DNA from: a bacterium
GTDB taxonomy: Bacteria > Oederibacteriota > CAKKQC01
Reading direction: 5' to 3'
NCBI GenBank assembly: GCA_919901855.1
Contig: CAKKQC010000018.1
Coordinates: 12,358-61,994 of the forward strand
Length of the DNA stretch: 49,637 bases
Below are positions 22,786 through 31,800 of this stretch, in pieces. The position numbers and the translations under genes are program-made. The notes below the pieces were generated by a model, which saw nothing but the letters and a program-made list of their open reading frames with translations, was not told where the DNA came from and did not search any database. Position 1 is the stretch's first letter. Each line of letters starts with the position of its first letter.

Positions 22786-24051
22786 GTGCGTGCATTGCTG
22801 ATCCCGCTCCGCTTCCGCGTCGCGACGGCGGTGGCCCTCCTCGCCTCGTCCGCGGCCGCGACCGACCTCATCGCCTGGTCCTCGCGGTCGAGCATGCCCC
22901 AGGCCGGGTTGTCGCTCCTGGCCGGCGAGACGCTCAACGACAATTTCTGGGTCGCGGGCGGGAGCTTCACCGTCGACCGGGCCGATTTCGAGTCCTACGA
23001 CCCCACCACCCGCCGATGGACGGTCCGGGCCCCCATGGCGTCGGCCCGCCGGGGCTGCGCCCTGGTCGCGCTCAACGGGTCGCTCTATGCCATAGGGGGC
23101 AGGAGCGGCACGACCTACCTCGCCAGCGTCGAGCGCTACGACCTCGCGACCGGCGTCTGGATCAGCTGCTCCGCCATGACGACCGCCCGGTACGGGGTGG
23201 CCGCCGCCGCGGTCGGGGGGACGATCTACGCCGTCGGCGGGGCCAACGACTCGGCGGGGTCGCTCGACACCATGGAGGCGTACGATCCCGCGACCATGTC
23301 CTGGACGGTCCTCCCGTACCCGATCCCCACCCCTCGATACTCGGCGAAGGCCGTCGCGCTCAACGGCCTCGTCTACGTGATCGGCGGCTGGAACGACACG
23401 TCCGAGTACCTATCCCAGGTCGAGGCGTACGACCCGGTCGCGCATGTGTGGTCCGCCAAGGCGGCGTTGTCCAAGCGGAAACAGTGGGTGGGCGCAGCCA
23501 CGCTGGGCGGGCTGATCTACGTAACCGGGGGCGGGAGCAACTTCGGCGGCTACCAGACGCAAGTCGAGTCCTACGACCCCGGCGCCGACCGGTGGACGAT
23601 CCGCGACCCGATGGCGACGGCCCGCGCGGGACACGCGATGGGCGCCATCGGCCGGGTCCTCTTCGTCGCGGGCGGACACAACGACGACTACACGATGAAC
23701 TTCGTCGAGGGCGGCACGGTCGTCACGCTCGACGCGAGGCCGCCGAAGACCGGGAGCCTCCAGGTGCGGAACAACGTCATCTATACGGGGTCGGGCACCA
23801 TCGCCTACGTCGTGGCCAGGGGAGCGCCGTCCGGCGGGACGGTTCGGCTCACCCTCTACGATGTCGCCGGCCGGCCCGTCGCCGATCTGGGGGCAGTGAC
23901 GCTGGACGCCTCCGGATTCGGCTACGCGCAGTTCGACGCATGGGTCGGATTCCGGCCCCTCCTCGCCGGGATGTACTGGGTCGTGGCCACCGGCGCCGTC
24001 CAGGACAAGAAGCAGGTCATGGTCGTGACCTACGCGGCGGATATTCAATGA
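22786..24051 (+). CDS. Secreted kelch-repeat protein with C-terminal sorting-like domain, 421 aa
   Basis: A signal peptide (VRALLIPLRFRVATAVALLA) is followed by about six kelch units (about residues 35-320; each G-x-Y-A-I/V-GG then V-E-x-YDP-x-W). One reads RSGTTYLASVERYDLATGVW. The last ~95 residues form a FlgD-like beta-sandwich ending MYWVVATGAVQDKKQVMVVT. The kelch propeller would bind a ligand or partner outside the cell. The GTG at 22786 is chosen from the TACCAT box 8 bases upstream; longer open sequence upstream contains no signal. Its stop overlaps the start of the PorV-like gene (ATGA), so the products are made together. Confidence 0.88.
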   Translation: MRALLIPLRFRVATAVALLASSAAATDLIAWSSRSSMPQAGLSLLAGETLNDNFWVAGGSFTVDRADFESYDPTTRRWTVRAPMASARRGCALVALNGSLYAIGGRSGTTYLASVERYDLATGVWISCSAMTTARYGVAAAAVGGTIYAVGGANDSAGSLDTMEAYDPATMSWTVLPYPIPTPRYSAKAVALNGLVYVIGGWNDTSEYLSQVEAYDPVAHVWSAKAALSKRKQWVGAATLGGLIYVTGGGSNFGGYQTQVESYDPGADRWTIRDPMATARAGHAMGAIGRVLFVAGGHNDDYTMNFVEGGTVVTLDARPPKTGSLQVRNNVIYTGSGTIAYVVARGAPSGGTVRLTLYDVAGRPVADLGAVTLDASGFGYAQFDAWVGFRPLLAGMYWVVATGAVQDKKQVMVVTYAADIQ

Positions 24052-25475
24052 CCTCCTCCCGGATACTCCTGGCGGCGCTGCTGGCCTGCGGCCTCCTCGC
24101 CCCGGCCGCGCTACCGGCGCGCGCGGCCAGCTCGCTCCCCGCCCTCGCCGATGGGCTCGCGTTCACCCGTCTGCCCGTGGGTGTCCGCGAGCAGGCGGCG
24201 GGTGGCATCTACGGCGACTATGACTTCTTCAGGATCTTCTCGAACCCGGCCCTGCTCGGCTGGCAGCCGAGGACCTGGGATGCCGGTATCGGCGGCGGCG
24301 CCCAGTTCGGGAGCCTCAAGGGCCTCTTCAGCTACGGCGGAAGCTGGGCCAGCCAGCCGGGCGACAACGGGTCGTTTGGCGCCGCGGGCCTGCTCTCGCT
24401 TTTCACGGTCCCCGCGTTCAAGCGCGTGGACCTCGACGGCCAGGAAAGCGGCCCGGCCATCACGCCGACGGGCTCGCACCTGGCGATCGCGGCCGCGTAC
24501 CAGTGGGACCTGCTCGCGGTTGGGGCGGGGGTGCGGTACGCGCGGATGAGCTACGGCTCCTGGCTCTCGGATACGACAGCCCTCCTCTTCGACGCCGGGT
24601 TCGCCGTGCGGTTCAAGCGGCTCGAGTTCGGGGCCGCCTTCGTGCGGCTCGGCGGCTCCCCCGCCAGCCCGGGAGCGTTCAACTACGGCGGCGCGCTCAC
24701 GGTCAAGCGCGTGACGGTGACCGGAATGGCCTCGGTCACGGTGCCCGGCGCCGCGGGCACGAAGGCCGGCAACATGTGGACGGACGCGTACACGGGCGGC
24801 GTCTCGGTCAACGTCATCCCCCCCCTGACCCTGCGGATGGCGCTCAAGACCCAGCCGGGCGGACTGTCCGGCGCGGCCGCGCTGGGAACGTCCTTGCGCG
24901 CGGGTCTCACGTTCCACATGGACAAGGACTCGGCCATCGACTACGCCGTCGCGCTCCCGCTCGGCAGCGGGATGGGGGTCACGCACCTGGTCTCCATCGA
25001 GTTCCGGGGCGGCAAGGAGCGCCGGCTGACCGAGGGCGAGGTCATGAAGTTCTTCTTCGAGGAGAAGGGCCGGGGCCTCGCGGTCGCGAACTTCGACGCG
25101 CAGGAAGTGTCCGCGTCCGACGCGTCCGTGATCTCGGACCTCTTCCGCACCGAGATGGTCAAGGTGGGGTCGTTCGACGTGGTGGAGAAGGCGAGCATGG
25201 AGCGCGTTCTCCAGGAGCAGGCGTTCCAGCAGACCGGTTGCACGACGCAGGAGTGCGCGGTCAAGCTGGGAAGGATACTGAACGTCCAGTACCTGGTGCT
25301 GGGCAGCGTCGGCAAGCTCTTCGGCAGCTACGTGATCACGATCCGGGTGGTCAAGGTCGAGACGGGCAAGATCATCTACAGCGACGCGGAGCAGAACCTC
25401 TCGCAGGCGGACGTGGCCGCCGCGATCCACACCCTCTCGGCCCGGCTGGCGGAGGCCGTCAAGAAGTCTAAATAG
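24048..25475 (+). CDS. PorV-like barrel with CsgG/LpoB-like C-terminal domain
   Basis: 475 residues. Signal peptide ILLAALLACGLLAPAALPARA, then VGVREQAAGGIYGDYDFF and FSNPALLGW, a PorV-like opening with the A-G/S-GGIYGD subfamily variant, and a strand-rich barrel to about residue 325. The tail (about 335-475) reads GLAVANFDAQEVSASDASVI, FDVVEKASMERVLQEQAFQQ, TGCTTQECAVKLGRILNVQY. This CsgG/LpoB-like domain keeps the GC-T-xx-EC Cys pair of the paralogue at 8403-9782. The tail is expected in the periplasm. Translationally coupled to the kelch gene by ATGA. Its last 8 bases overlap the convergent end of the PorV-like gene at 25468. Confidence 0.85.
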   Translation: MTSSRILLAALLACGLLAPAALPARAASSLPALADGLAFTRLPVGVREQAAGGIYGDYDFFRIFSNPALLGWQPRTWDAGIGGGAQFGSLKGLFSYGGSWASQPGDNGSFGAAGLLSLFTVPAFKRVDLDGQESGPAITPTGSHLAIAAAYQWDLLAVGAGVRYARMSYGSWLSDTTALLFDAGFAVRFKRLEFGAAFVRLGGSPASPGAFNYGGALTVKRVTVTGMASVTVPGAAGTKAGNMWTDAYTGGVSVNVIPPLTLRMALKTQPGGLSGAAALGTSLRAGLTFHMDKDSAIDYAVALPLGSGMGVTHLVSIEFRGGKERRLTEGEVMKFFFEEKGRGLAVANFDAQEVSASDASVISDLFRTEMVKVGSFDVVEKASMERVLQEQAFQQTGCTTQECAVKLGRILNVQYLVLGSVGKLFGSYVITIRVVKVETGKIIYSDAEQNLSQADVAAAIHTLSARLAEAVKKSK

Positions 25476-26397
25476 CCCCGCCCGTCCCCCAGACCAGCGC
25501 GAACCGGTGGCTGGTCACGAGGTCGCCGAACGGCTGGTACGCGTAGTCGATCCCGAGCCGGCCGAGCCGGACCCCCAGCCCGGCCGTGAGCCCCGTGAGG
25601 CCCCGGAGGCCCGGCTGGGCGCCCCGCCACTTGTACCCGGCCCGGACCGCGAACATCCGGTGCGGCGCGATCTCGACGCCGGCCGCCACGAGCGGCTGGC
25701 GGCTCACGAGCGGGTAGCCCGCGTCGGCCACGATCCGCCCGAAGCCGGGCAGGGCGTACGCCGCCCCCGCCTTGACCACGGCCGGAAGCGAGAACCCGTC
25801 CCGGCCGGGTCCCACGTGCTGGGCCGCCCACGCCACCGTGAGCCCTCCGCCCGCGGGGAGCACGGACCCGGCGCTTAACCCGACCAACGAGCCGCCTGCG
25901 GTCTCCTGCACGACCTCGACGCCGAGGCCGGACCAGCCGCCGCCGCCGAGCCATCCGGGATTCGCGAACCCGTAGGACACCGTTCCCGCGACGTCCATGA
26001 CGGAATCGGTCCCGAGTTTCGTCCCGTCGTCCGAGCGCCGGTCATAGCTGCCGAACATGAGCGCCGTGATCCCCAGCCCGACGGTGCCCGGGCCCGCCGG
26101 GATCGCGACCGCGGCGTAGCTCAGCCCGACATCCGCCCCGGCGACATCGTGCGCCACCACCGCGCGGAGTTCGTGAATCTGGCCCAGCCCCCCGGGATTC
26201 CACGTGACCGCGGAGGCGTCGTCGGCCACCGCCGTGAACGCCTCCCCCATCCCGACCGGGCGCGCCCCGGCCCCGACGGATACGAAGGCCGCCTGGACCC
26301 GGCTCGCGCCGGTACGAACCGCTTCCGCCAGCACGCTCCCCCGCGCGACGGAGGCGCCCATGAGGACCGCCGCGATGATGCTCCCGGCCGTACTCAC
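25468..26397 (-). CDS. PorV/PorQ (UPF0164-type) outer-membrane barrel, 309 aa
   Basis: This is the most canonical member here. FVSVGAGARPVGMGEAFTAV, ADDASAVTWNPGGLG is the classic opening of PorV/UPF0164 proteins, and the remainder alternates hydrophobic strands and turns up to the final SHRFALVWGTGGAI. There is no C-terminal extra domain. Start GTG 26397 overlaps the stop of the 109-residue coiled-coil gene (GTGA), so it is the last gene of an operon with the 1662-residue secreted protein. PorV proteins act as outer-membrane shuttles for C-terminal-domain cargo in type IX secretion; whether this one does is inferred from context. Confidence 0.88.
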   Translation of the reverse strand: MSTAGSIIAAVLMGASVARGSVLAEAVRTGASRVQAAFVSVGAGARPVGMGEAFTAVADDASAVTWNPGGLGQIHELRAVVAHDVAGADVGLSYAAVAIPAGPGTVGLGITALMFGSYDRRSDDGTKLGTDSVMDVAGTVSYGFANPGWLGGGGWSGLGVEVVQETAGGSLVGLSAGSVLPAGGGLTVAWAAQHVGPGRDGFSLPAVVKAGAAYALPGFGRIVADAGYPLVSRQPLVAAGVEIAPHRMFAVRAGYKWRGAQPGLRGLTGLTAGLGVRLGRLGIDYAYQPFGDLVTSHRFALVWGTGGAI

Positions 26398-26723
26398 AGT
26401 CTGCCCTTGCTGATCGCCCGGGCGAGGCGCAGGTCGAGCCGCTCGAGCCCCGCGAGCTCCCGCCGCCGGTCGTCCAGCCGCCCCTGCCACTGGCGGCGCT
26501 CGGTCTCGTTCCGCGCCTTCCCCATCGCCTCCTCGATCCCCCGGATCTGCCCGCGCAGGGCGTCCATCCGTTCGTGCACCGCCCGCCGCCGTTGCACAAG
26601 CACCTTGCGCGGCACGCGGTCGCGCGCCTGCGACTCACCCGGCGGGTTCGCTGGGGGACCCGCGAGAACGGACCCGGGCGCGAGCGTCAGGAACATGAGC
26701 GGGATCATCAGGAGCCTTCTCAT
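26394..26723 (-). CDS. Small exported coiled-coil protein, 109 aa
   Basis: A signal peptide (LLMIPLMFLTLAPGSVLAG) is followed by about 75 strongly charged residues (RRAVHERMDALRGQIRGIEE, then RRELAGLERLDLRLARAI) that should form a helix or coiled coil in the periplasm. No family is recognised. It is placed between the secreted protein (ATGA overlap) and the PorV-like gene (GTGA overlap) with no spare bases. Such a tight position suggests a part of the same export or anchoring unit, perhaps a spacer or chaperone; this is inference. Confidence 0.75.
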   Translation of the reverse strand: MRRLLMIPLMFLTLAPGSVLAGPPANPPGESQARDRVPRKVLVQRRRAVHERMDALRGQIRGIEEAMGKARNETERRQWQGRLDDRRRELAGLERLDLRLARAISKGRL

Positions 26724-29700
26724 CGTTTCACCATCACTTTCGCCAGCGGCATCTTCTGATCACGGCCGTCCGCGAGCTTCACCCGGACCCGGATGACATA
26801 GGGCCCCGGGGCCCACCGGCGGACGCCGTCGATCACGACCGCCCCGTCGGACTGCGTCACGGACTTCCAGGTGCCGCGGAACACGGACTCGAACGACGCG
26901 TTGAACGCCTCCACCGTGACCTCGTCGGCGTCCCCGTCGAGCCGGAGCGCGACGTTCAGCCGGTCGGTCGAGACCGGGTTCGGATAGACGACCACGGGAT
27001 CTTCGAACCGGGACGCGATCGCGACCGTCCCCGTCGCCTGCGTCGAAACGGACGCGGAGTCGCCCGCGTCGGTACCCGTCGCCTCCGCCGTGAGCGCGAG
27101 CGTACCGCCCTGACGGGCGGTCACCTGCCAGACGAACGTCACCGCCGCTCCGCCGGCGACGGTTACGCCCCCGGCGGGCGTCGGACCCGCCGCCACGGAC
27201 GCCATCCCCGGATCCGCGAACGTGAGCGCGGGCGTCACCCCGGTCGCGTTGTTCAGCCCCGTGTTCGAGACCGTGAGGCGTACTTCGACCGTCTCGCCCG
27301 TCTTCACCGCAGTGGGGGTCACGACGAGGAAGGACCGGAGCGCGGCGCCGGCCGTGACCGTGACCGTCCAGCAGGCGGCCACCGACGAAACCGGTGCCCC
27401 CGAGTTCGCGTCGGCCCCGGCGACGGTCGCCGAAAAGCTCAGGACCGCCGGCTGAACGGCCTCGTAGGTCCAGGTGAACGCGGACCAGCCGCCGCCCGGA
27501 ACGGTCAAGGGGCCCGCCGGGGACGGCCCCGAGAGCCTGGCGACCGCCGCCGCCGGCAGGGGTCCCGGCTCCGTCGAGGGCGTCACCCCCAACGCCGATG
27601 CCCCTCCGGCATTCGCGACGAAGACCGTGACCGTGATGACCTGGCCCTGCTTGAGCACGCCGGGCCACGCCGCCATCCCCGCGACCATGTTCGCGGGCGT
27701 CTGCACGAGTCCCGCGGTCGAGGCCGCCGCCGCGAGGGCCGCGGCGGTGCCGGAATCCGTACCCGTCGCGGTCACGCTGTAGACGCCCGCGCCCGCCGCC
27801 GCTCCCGTGAACGTCCACGTGACGGTCACGGTCACCCCGGCAGGCAGCGTGAACGGCCCGGCCGGGGAGGGCCCGGAGGCCCACGCCACGACCCCCGGAC
27901 AGAGGATCGTGGCCGAGACGCCCGTGGCGGCCACGTCGCCCGCGTTCCTGATGACCGCCTGCACGGCCTGCAACTGCCCCACGCTCACCGTGGCCGGAAC
28001 GGCGGCGCACGACAGCACGGTCAGGCGCGCGGGCTCCTGCACGGTCAGCGGAGCCACCGCCCCCGCGACCGTCGCCCCGAAGAGGGCGTCGGTCCCCGCT
28101 GCCGTCGCGATGAAGTCCGTCCACCCGCGCCCGGATGCGCTGTAGGTCCAGACGAACGTCTGGCTTGCGCCGGGGGCGAGGGCCAAGGGCCCTGCGGGCA
28201 CGGGGCCGAGCTTCCACGGCACCGCCGCCGTCGTCCCGGGGTCCAGCCCCAATGCGACGCCCACGCCGGACGCCGTCGACCCGCCGGTGTTGGAGACGGT
28301 GCAACGCACCTCGAACCACTCGCCCACGAACGCGGTCGAGGAGCCCGCGGCGGTCACCACCGACATCGCCGCCGCGAGGCTCGCGGGCACCGCGGCCTGA
28401 ATCCCCACGATCGCTCCCGAGGCAATCGCCCCGCCGAGCCCGGAATCCGTGCCCGTCGCCGTGGAGGCTAACGAGATCACCCCCGCGCCCGTCACGCTGT
28501 AGGTCCAGCCGAACGTCCACGAGGCGCCGGCCGGGATCGAAAGCGGGCCCGGAGGCGAGGGGCCGGACCGCCAGTCCACGAGCGACGCGCCGCTGCCGAC
28601 CGCGAGGGTGGCCGAGACGTTCGTGGCGGCCACCTGCCCCGTGTTCGTCACGGTCAGGACCACGCTCACGAGCGTCCCCACCTTCGCGGGCGAGGGACCG
28701 ACCGACACGGCCGCGGCAAGCGCGGCCGGCCGCAGGAGCGGGACCGCCCTGCCGGCGGACACGGCCACCGTCCCCAGCACGGCGTCCACCCCGGTCGCCG
28801 TCGCCGTGAACGTCGCGGCCCCGGCGCCCGTTATCCCGTACGCCCAGCCGAACACGGTCGCACTCCCGGCCAGGATCGTGAGCGGCCCCGCTGGCACCGG
28901 GCCGGCGATGTACGAAACCAGCCCGCCCCCCGGCCCGACCGCGAGCGACGGCACGACGAGGGTCGCGTCCGCGCTTCCCGTGTTCGAAACGGTCAGGGTC
29001 ACGATCAGGAGCGAACCCACGTACCCGGTCGCGGGCGAGACCGCCATGGCCGAGACGAGCCGGGAGACGGGCACGCTGGCGAGCGGCGCGGTCGCCGCCA
29101 CCAGAATGCCACCGCCTGTCCCGGCGTTGGTGCCCGACGCCGTCCCCGTGAACTCGATCACGGCGGCCCCCGTCACGCTGTAGGTCCACGTGAACTTCTG
29201 CGATCCGCCTCCCGACGCGAGCGTGACGGGCCCCCCCGGCAAAGGGCCGGTCCGGTACGCGACGGCCGACCCGCCCGCGTTGATCTGGAGGGCCGGCATC
29301 ACGCCCGTCGCGTTCGCGGTCCCCGTGTTCGTCACGCTCAGGACAACCTGCACCGTGACGCCTATCGAGGCCGGGTTCGGCGTGACCGCGAGCGCCCCGC
29401 TCAACAGCGCCGATCCGGCCCCGCCTTCCGTGTATTTGAGCAGCCTGGCGTTCCCGCCGCCCCTCCCGGCAACGTAGATGGAGCCCAGGGCGACGGCCCT
29501 CCCGATGTCGTCCACGCTGCCGCTGTCATACGTGGGTTGCGGCGACCATCGCAGGTTGCCCGAGGAGTCGTAGGAAACGGTCACGAAATCGCCGACGACG
29601 CCGTTCATCATGTCCACGGTTCCGACCACCCCGGCGGCGAAGACGTTCCCGAAGCCGTCCACGTTGAGACCCCGGAAGTACGCGTTCTGCCCGCCGTTGA

Positions 29701-31708
29701 ACGACTTGCTCCACAGGGTCGTCCCGTTCGAGTCGAGCTTGTACACCCACCCGCTGAGCGCGGTAAAGAGCGGGTCCACCTGCGCGCCGCAGAAGTACAC
29801 GTTGGCGCCGGCCACCTTGAGGTCGAATCCGAAGAAGCTGACCGGGCCGCTCCCGTACGTCTTGGTCCAGAGGAGGCTCCCGGACGAGTCGAACTTGAGG
29901 AGCGCGATCCGGTTGTCGACGTCGGCCGGATCGTCGTTCGGCGTGGTCTCGAGAACGAAGATGCCGCCGGACCCGTCGACCGCCACGCCATCCGCGATGT
30001 CGTCCACCGTGTAGTTGATCGTCCGGCTCCAGACGACATTGCCCAAGGGATCGAACTTGACGAGGAGGAGGTCCGGCTCCCAGTATGTCCCCGTCATGGC
30101 CGACGCCGCCAGGTACACGTTGCCCCCGGCGTCCACCGCGACCGGTCCCGGTATCACGCTCGAAAAGGGCTTGAACACGAACTCCCGGGTAAGGACCCCA
30201 CCCGAGTCGTACTTGAGAACCTCGACGTCATCCTCGTAGAACGTCGAGGTCAGGTCGAGGCCCGCGACGGACAGGTATGAGTCGGCTCCCTGCTGGAAGA
30301 AGCCCCTCCCGTAGTTGGAACAGTGCGTTGCCGGCCCCGCCAGCGAAGCGGACTGAAGTCCTCCGCTCGAGTCGTACTTGAGGAGCCGGGGAACCCTCCC
30401 GCTCATGCCGCCCACGACGATGTTGCCGCTCCCGTCGGGGCCGGCGCCGAACACATCTTCATCGGCGGGGACATCATAGCCGCCGGACCAGGAGACGCCG
30501 CTGCCGGACGAGTACCGCGTGATGCTGACGGGCCGGGACGTTTCGCACATCTGCCACCCAGGCTGGGTGACCAGGTAGCCGTTCCCGGCCGCGTCCGCCC
30601 CCACTCCCAGCGTGTTCGCCCAGCTCCCGCCCATGGAAACGGTCACCGGCCAGCCGGCGGCCATGCCGAGCGCCGGGTCGAACCTGGCGAGGAACCAGTA
30701 CGTGCTGGGGATAGCGTACGCAAAGCCGCCGACGTAGACGCCGCCCGAGCCGTCCACGGCCATCGCCAGCACGTTGTGCCCATCGCCGTTGGCATAGAGG
30801 CCGCTCGCGACCAGGTCGCCCGTCGCCCCGTCGACGAGAAGAACCAGGACATCCGAGAAGGACGTTCCGGCCACGTACAACGATCCCGCGAACCAGGCCG
30901 CGGCGCTCCCGTACTGGTAGGACCATCCGTTCGAGTTCAGCGTCCGGCTGAAGAGCACCGTCCCCCCCGCGTTGAACTTGGTGACGAGGACGTCGTTCCT
31001 GAAGTAGGCGGGATCGGCCACGTCGCCGGCGAGGAACGCGTTCCCGGCCCCGTCGCTCGCGATCCCGATCCGGCCAAACCAGGTCTTGTCGGGCCCCGCC
31101 GTCCGCGACCACTGCACGGTTCCCGCCGCCGCCGCCAGCTTCACGATCGCCCCGGTTCCGGTCTGGGACCACGGAGGGCCGTTGTCCCTCTTCACCCGGT
31201 AACCGCTCACCCACACGCCGGTCCCGTCGGTCGCGATCGCGGACGCCTCGAAAGTGACGCCGGCCCCTCCATACACCGACCTCGTCCACAGCGGCGATCC
31301 GGCCGCCGATCCGTACTTGGCGACGTAGAGCACGGAATTGCCCGTCATCCCGTCGTAGGCCTGACCCGCCAGGTAGCAGTTACCGGATCCGTCCACGGTG
31401 ATCGCGTAGATCGTCGGCCACTCCGGATCGTCCATGACCGCGTTCTGGACCATCGTCCCGGCGGACGTGTACTTCAGGAGCCTCTGGTCGTCGTTGGCAC
31501 TCACCGCGAGCCACGTCGTTCCGGCGGCGTCCGTGAAACTGGCGCCGAGATAGCCGTTCCCGCCACTGGTCCGGCTCCACCCCTGCGCCCAGTCGAGAAC
31601 GGGAGCAGCCGCGGCCACCCGCGAAGCCGCGAGGAATCCGAGCATGACCGCGGGCGCCATCCAGCGGGCATGGCTCGGTCGCGGGGCGGGGCGATCCTTC
31701 GTCAGCAT
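26720..31708 (-). CDS. Giant secreted protein: SBBP-type propeller plus seven CARDB/Ig domains and C-terminal sorting-like domain
   Basis: 1662 residues if started at ATG 31708. The N-terminus (MLTKDRPAPRPSHARWMAPA, then VMLGFLAASRVAAAAPV) is a signal peptide with a charged front. Residues about 36-760 are beta-propeller-like units (G-N-x-YLAG, LLVKFDPLGNVVWSRT). Then come seven repeats of about 110 residues (760-1566), each opening A-V-x-P-x-x-x-x-VG, with VTNTG-x-A-x-A-GV, and G-P-x-P-x-GP-L/VTL-x-G, and ending A-TGTD. A C-terminal FlgD-like domain (about 1567-1662) ends YVIRVRVKLADGRDQK and KVMVKR. The start is uncertain: GATAAT overlaps the ATG, so a leadered start at ATG 31660 is possible. 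Likely a surface adhesin or filament. It overlaps the next gene by ATGA. Confidence 0.87.
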   Translation of the reverse strand: MLTKDRPAPRPSHARWMAPAVMLGFLAASRVAAAAPVLDWAQGWSRTSGGNGYLGASFTDAAGTTWLAVSANDDQRLLKYTSAGTMVQNAVMDDPEWPTIYAITVDGSGNCYLAGQAYDGMTGNSVLYVAKYGSAAGSPLWTRSVYGGAGVTFEASAIATDGTGVWVSGYRVKRDNGPPWSQTGTGAIVKLAAAAGTVQWSRTAGPDKTWFGRIGIASDGAGNAFLAGDVADPAYFRNDVLVTKFNAGGTVLFSRTLNSNGWSYQYGSAAAWFAGSLYVAGTSFSDVLVLLVDGATGDLVASGLYANGDGHNVLAMAVDGSGGVYVGGFAYAIPSTYWFLARFDPALGMAAGWPVTVSMGGSWANTLGVGADAAGNGYLVTQPGWQMCETSRPVSITRYSSGSGVSWSGGYDVPADEDVFGAGPDGSGNIVVGGMSGRVPRLLKYDSSGGLQSASLAGPATHCSNYGRGFFQQGADSYLSVAGLDLTSTFYEDDVEVLKYDSGGVLTREFVFKPFSSVIPGPVAVDAGGNVYLAASAMTGTYWEPDLLLVKFDPLGNVVWSRTINYTVDDIADGVAVDGSGGIFVLETTPNDDPADVDNRIALLKFDSSGSLLWTKTYGSGPVSFFGFDLKVAGANVYFCGAQVDPLFTALSGWVYKLDSNGTTLWSKSFNGGQNAYFRGLNVDGFGNVFAAGVVGTVDMMNGVVGDFVTVSYDSSGNLRWSPQPTYDSGSVDDIGRAVALGSIYVAGRGGGNARLLKYTEGGAGSALLSGALAVTPNPASIGVTVQVVLSVTNTGTANATGVMPALQINAGGSAVAYRTGPLPGGPVTLASGGGSQKFTWTYSVTGAAVIEFTGTASGTNAGTGGGILVAATAPLASVPVSRLVSAMAVSPATGYVGSLLIVTLTVSNTGSADATLVVPSLAVGPGGGLVSYIAGPVPAGPLTILAGSATVFGWAYGITGAGAATFTATATGVDAVLGTVAVSAGRAVPLLRPAALAAAVSVGPSPAKVGTLVSVVLTVTNTGQVAATNVSATLAVGSGASLVDWRSGPSPPGPLSIPAGASWTFGWTYSVTGAGVISLASTATGTDSGLGGAIASGAIVGIQAAVPASLAAAMSVVTAAGSSTAFVGEWFEVRCTVSNTGGSTASGVGVALGLDPGTTAAVPWKLGPVPAGPLALAPGASQTFVWTYSASGRGWTDFIATAAGTDALFGATVAGAVAPLTVQEPARLTVLSCAAVPATVSVGQLQAVQAVIRNAGDVAATGVSATILCPGVVAWASGPSPAGPFTLPAGVTVTVTWTFTGAAAGAGVYSVTATGTDSGTAAALAAAASTAGLVQTPANMVAGMAAWPGVLKQGQVITVTVFVANAGGASALGVTPSTEPGPLPAAAVARLSGPSPAGPLTVPGGGWSAFTWTYEAVQPAVLSFSATVAGADANSGAPVSSVAACWTVTVTAGAALRSFLVVTPTAVKTGETVEVRLTVSNTGLNNATGVTPALTFADPGMASVAAGPTPAGGVTVAGGAAVTFVWQVTARQGGTLALTAEATGTDAGDSASVSTQATGTVAIASRFEDPVVVYPNPVSTDRLNVALRLDGDADEVTVEAFNASFESVFRGTWKSVTQSDGAVVIDGVRRWAPGPYVIRVRVKLADGRDQKMPLAKVMVKR

Positions 31709-31788
31709 TATCAGACGACCAATGCCACTTGGAATACCAGAGCCACGTCTGGAAGTCAATGCCGCCCCGGCCCGATACCCGCAACTGG

Positions 31789-31794
31789 TAGAAT
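31789..31794 (+). promoter_or_regulatory. Candidate -10 element of the CARDB-PorV operon
   Basis: TAGAAT, six bases before ATG 31801, with no Shine-Dalgarno sequence in between. It lies in the divergent gap between two secreted-protein operons. Confidence 0.55.
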
Positions 31795-31800
31795 TTCGGC

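Noticed and set aside
27000-29450. CRISPR-like periodicity
   Set aside because: The repeats are about 330 bases, diverged and in frame, so they reflect protein domains, not a CRISPR array. No cas gene is present.
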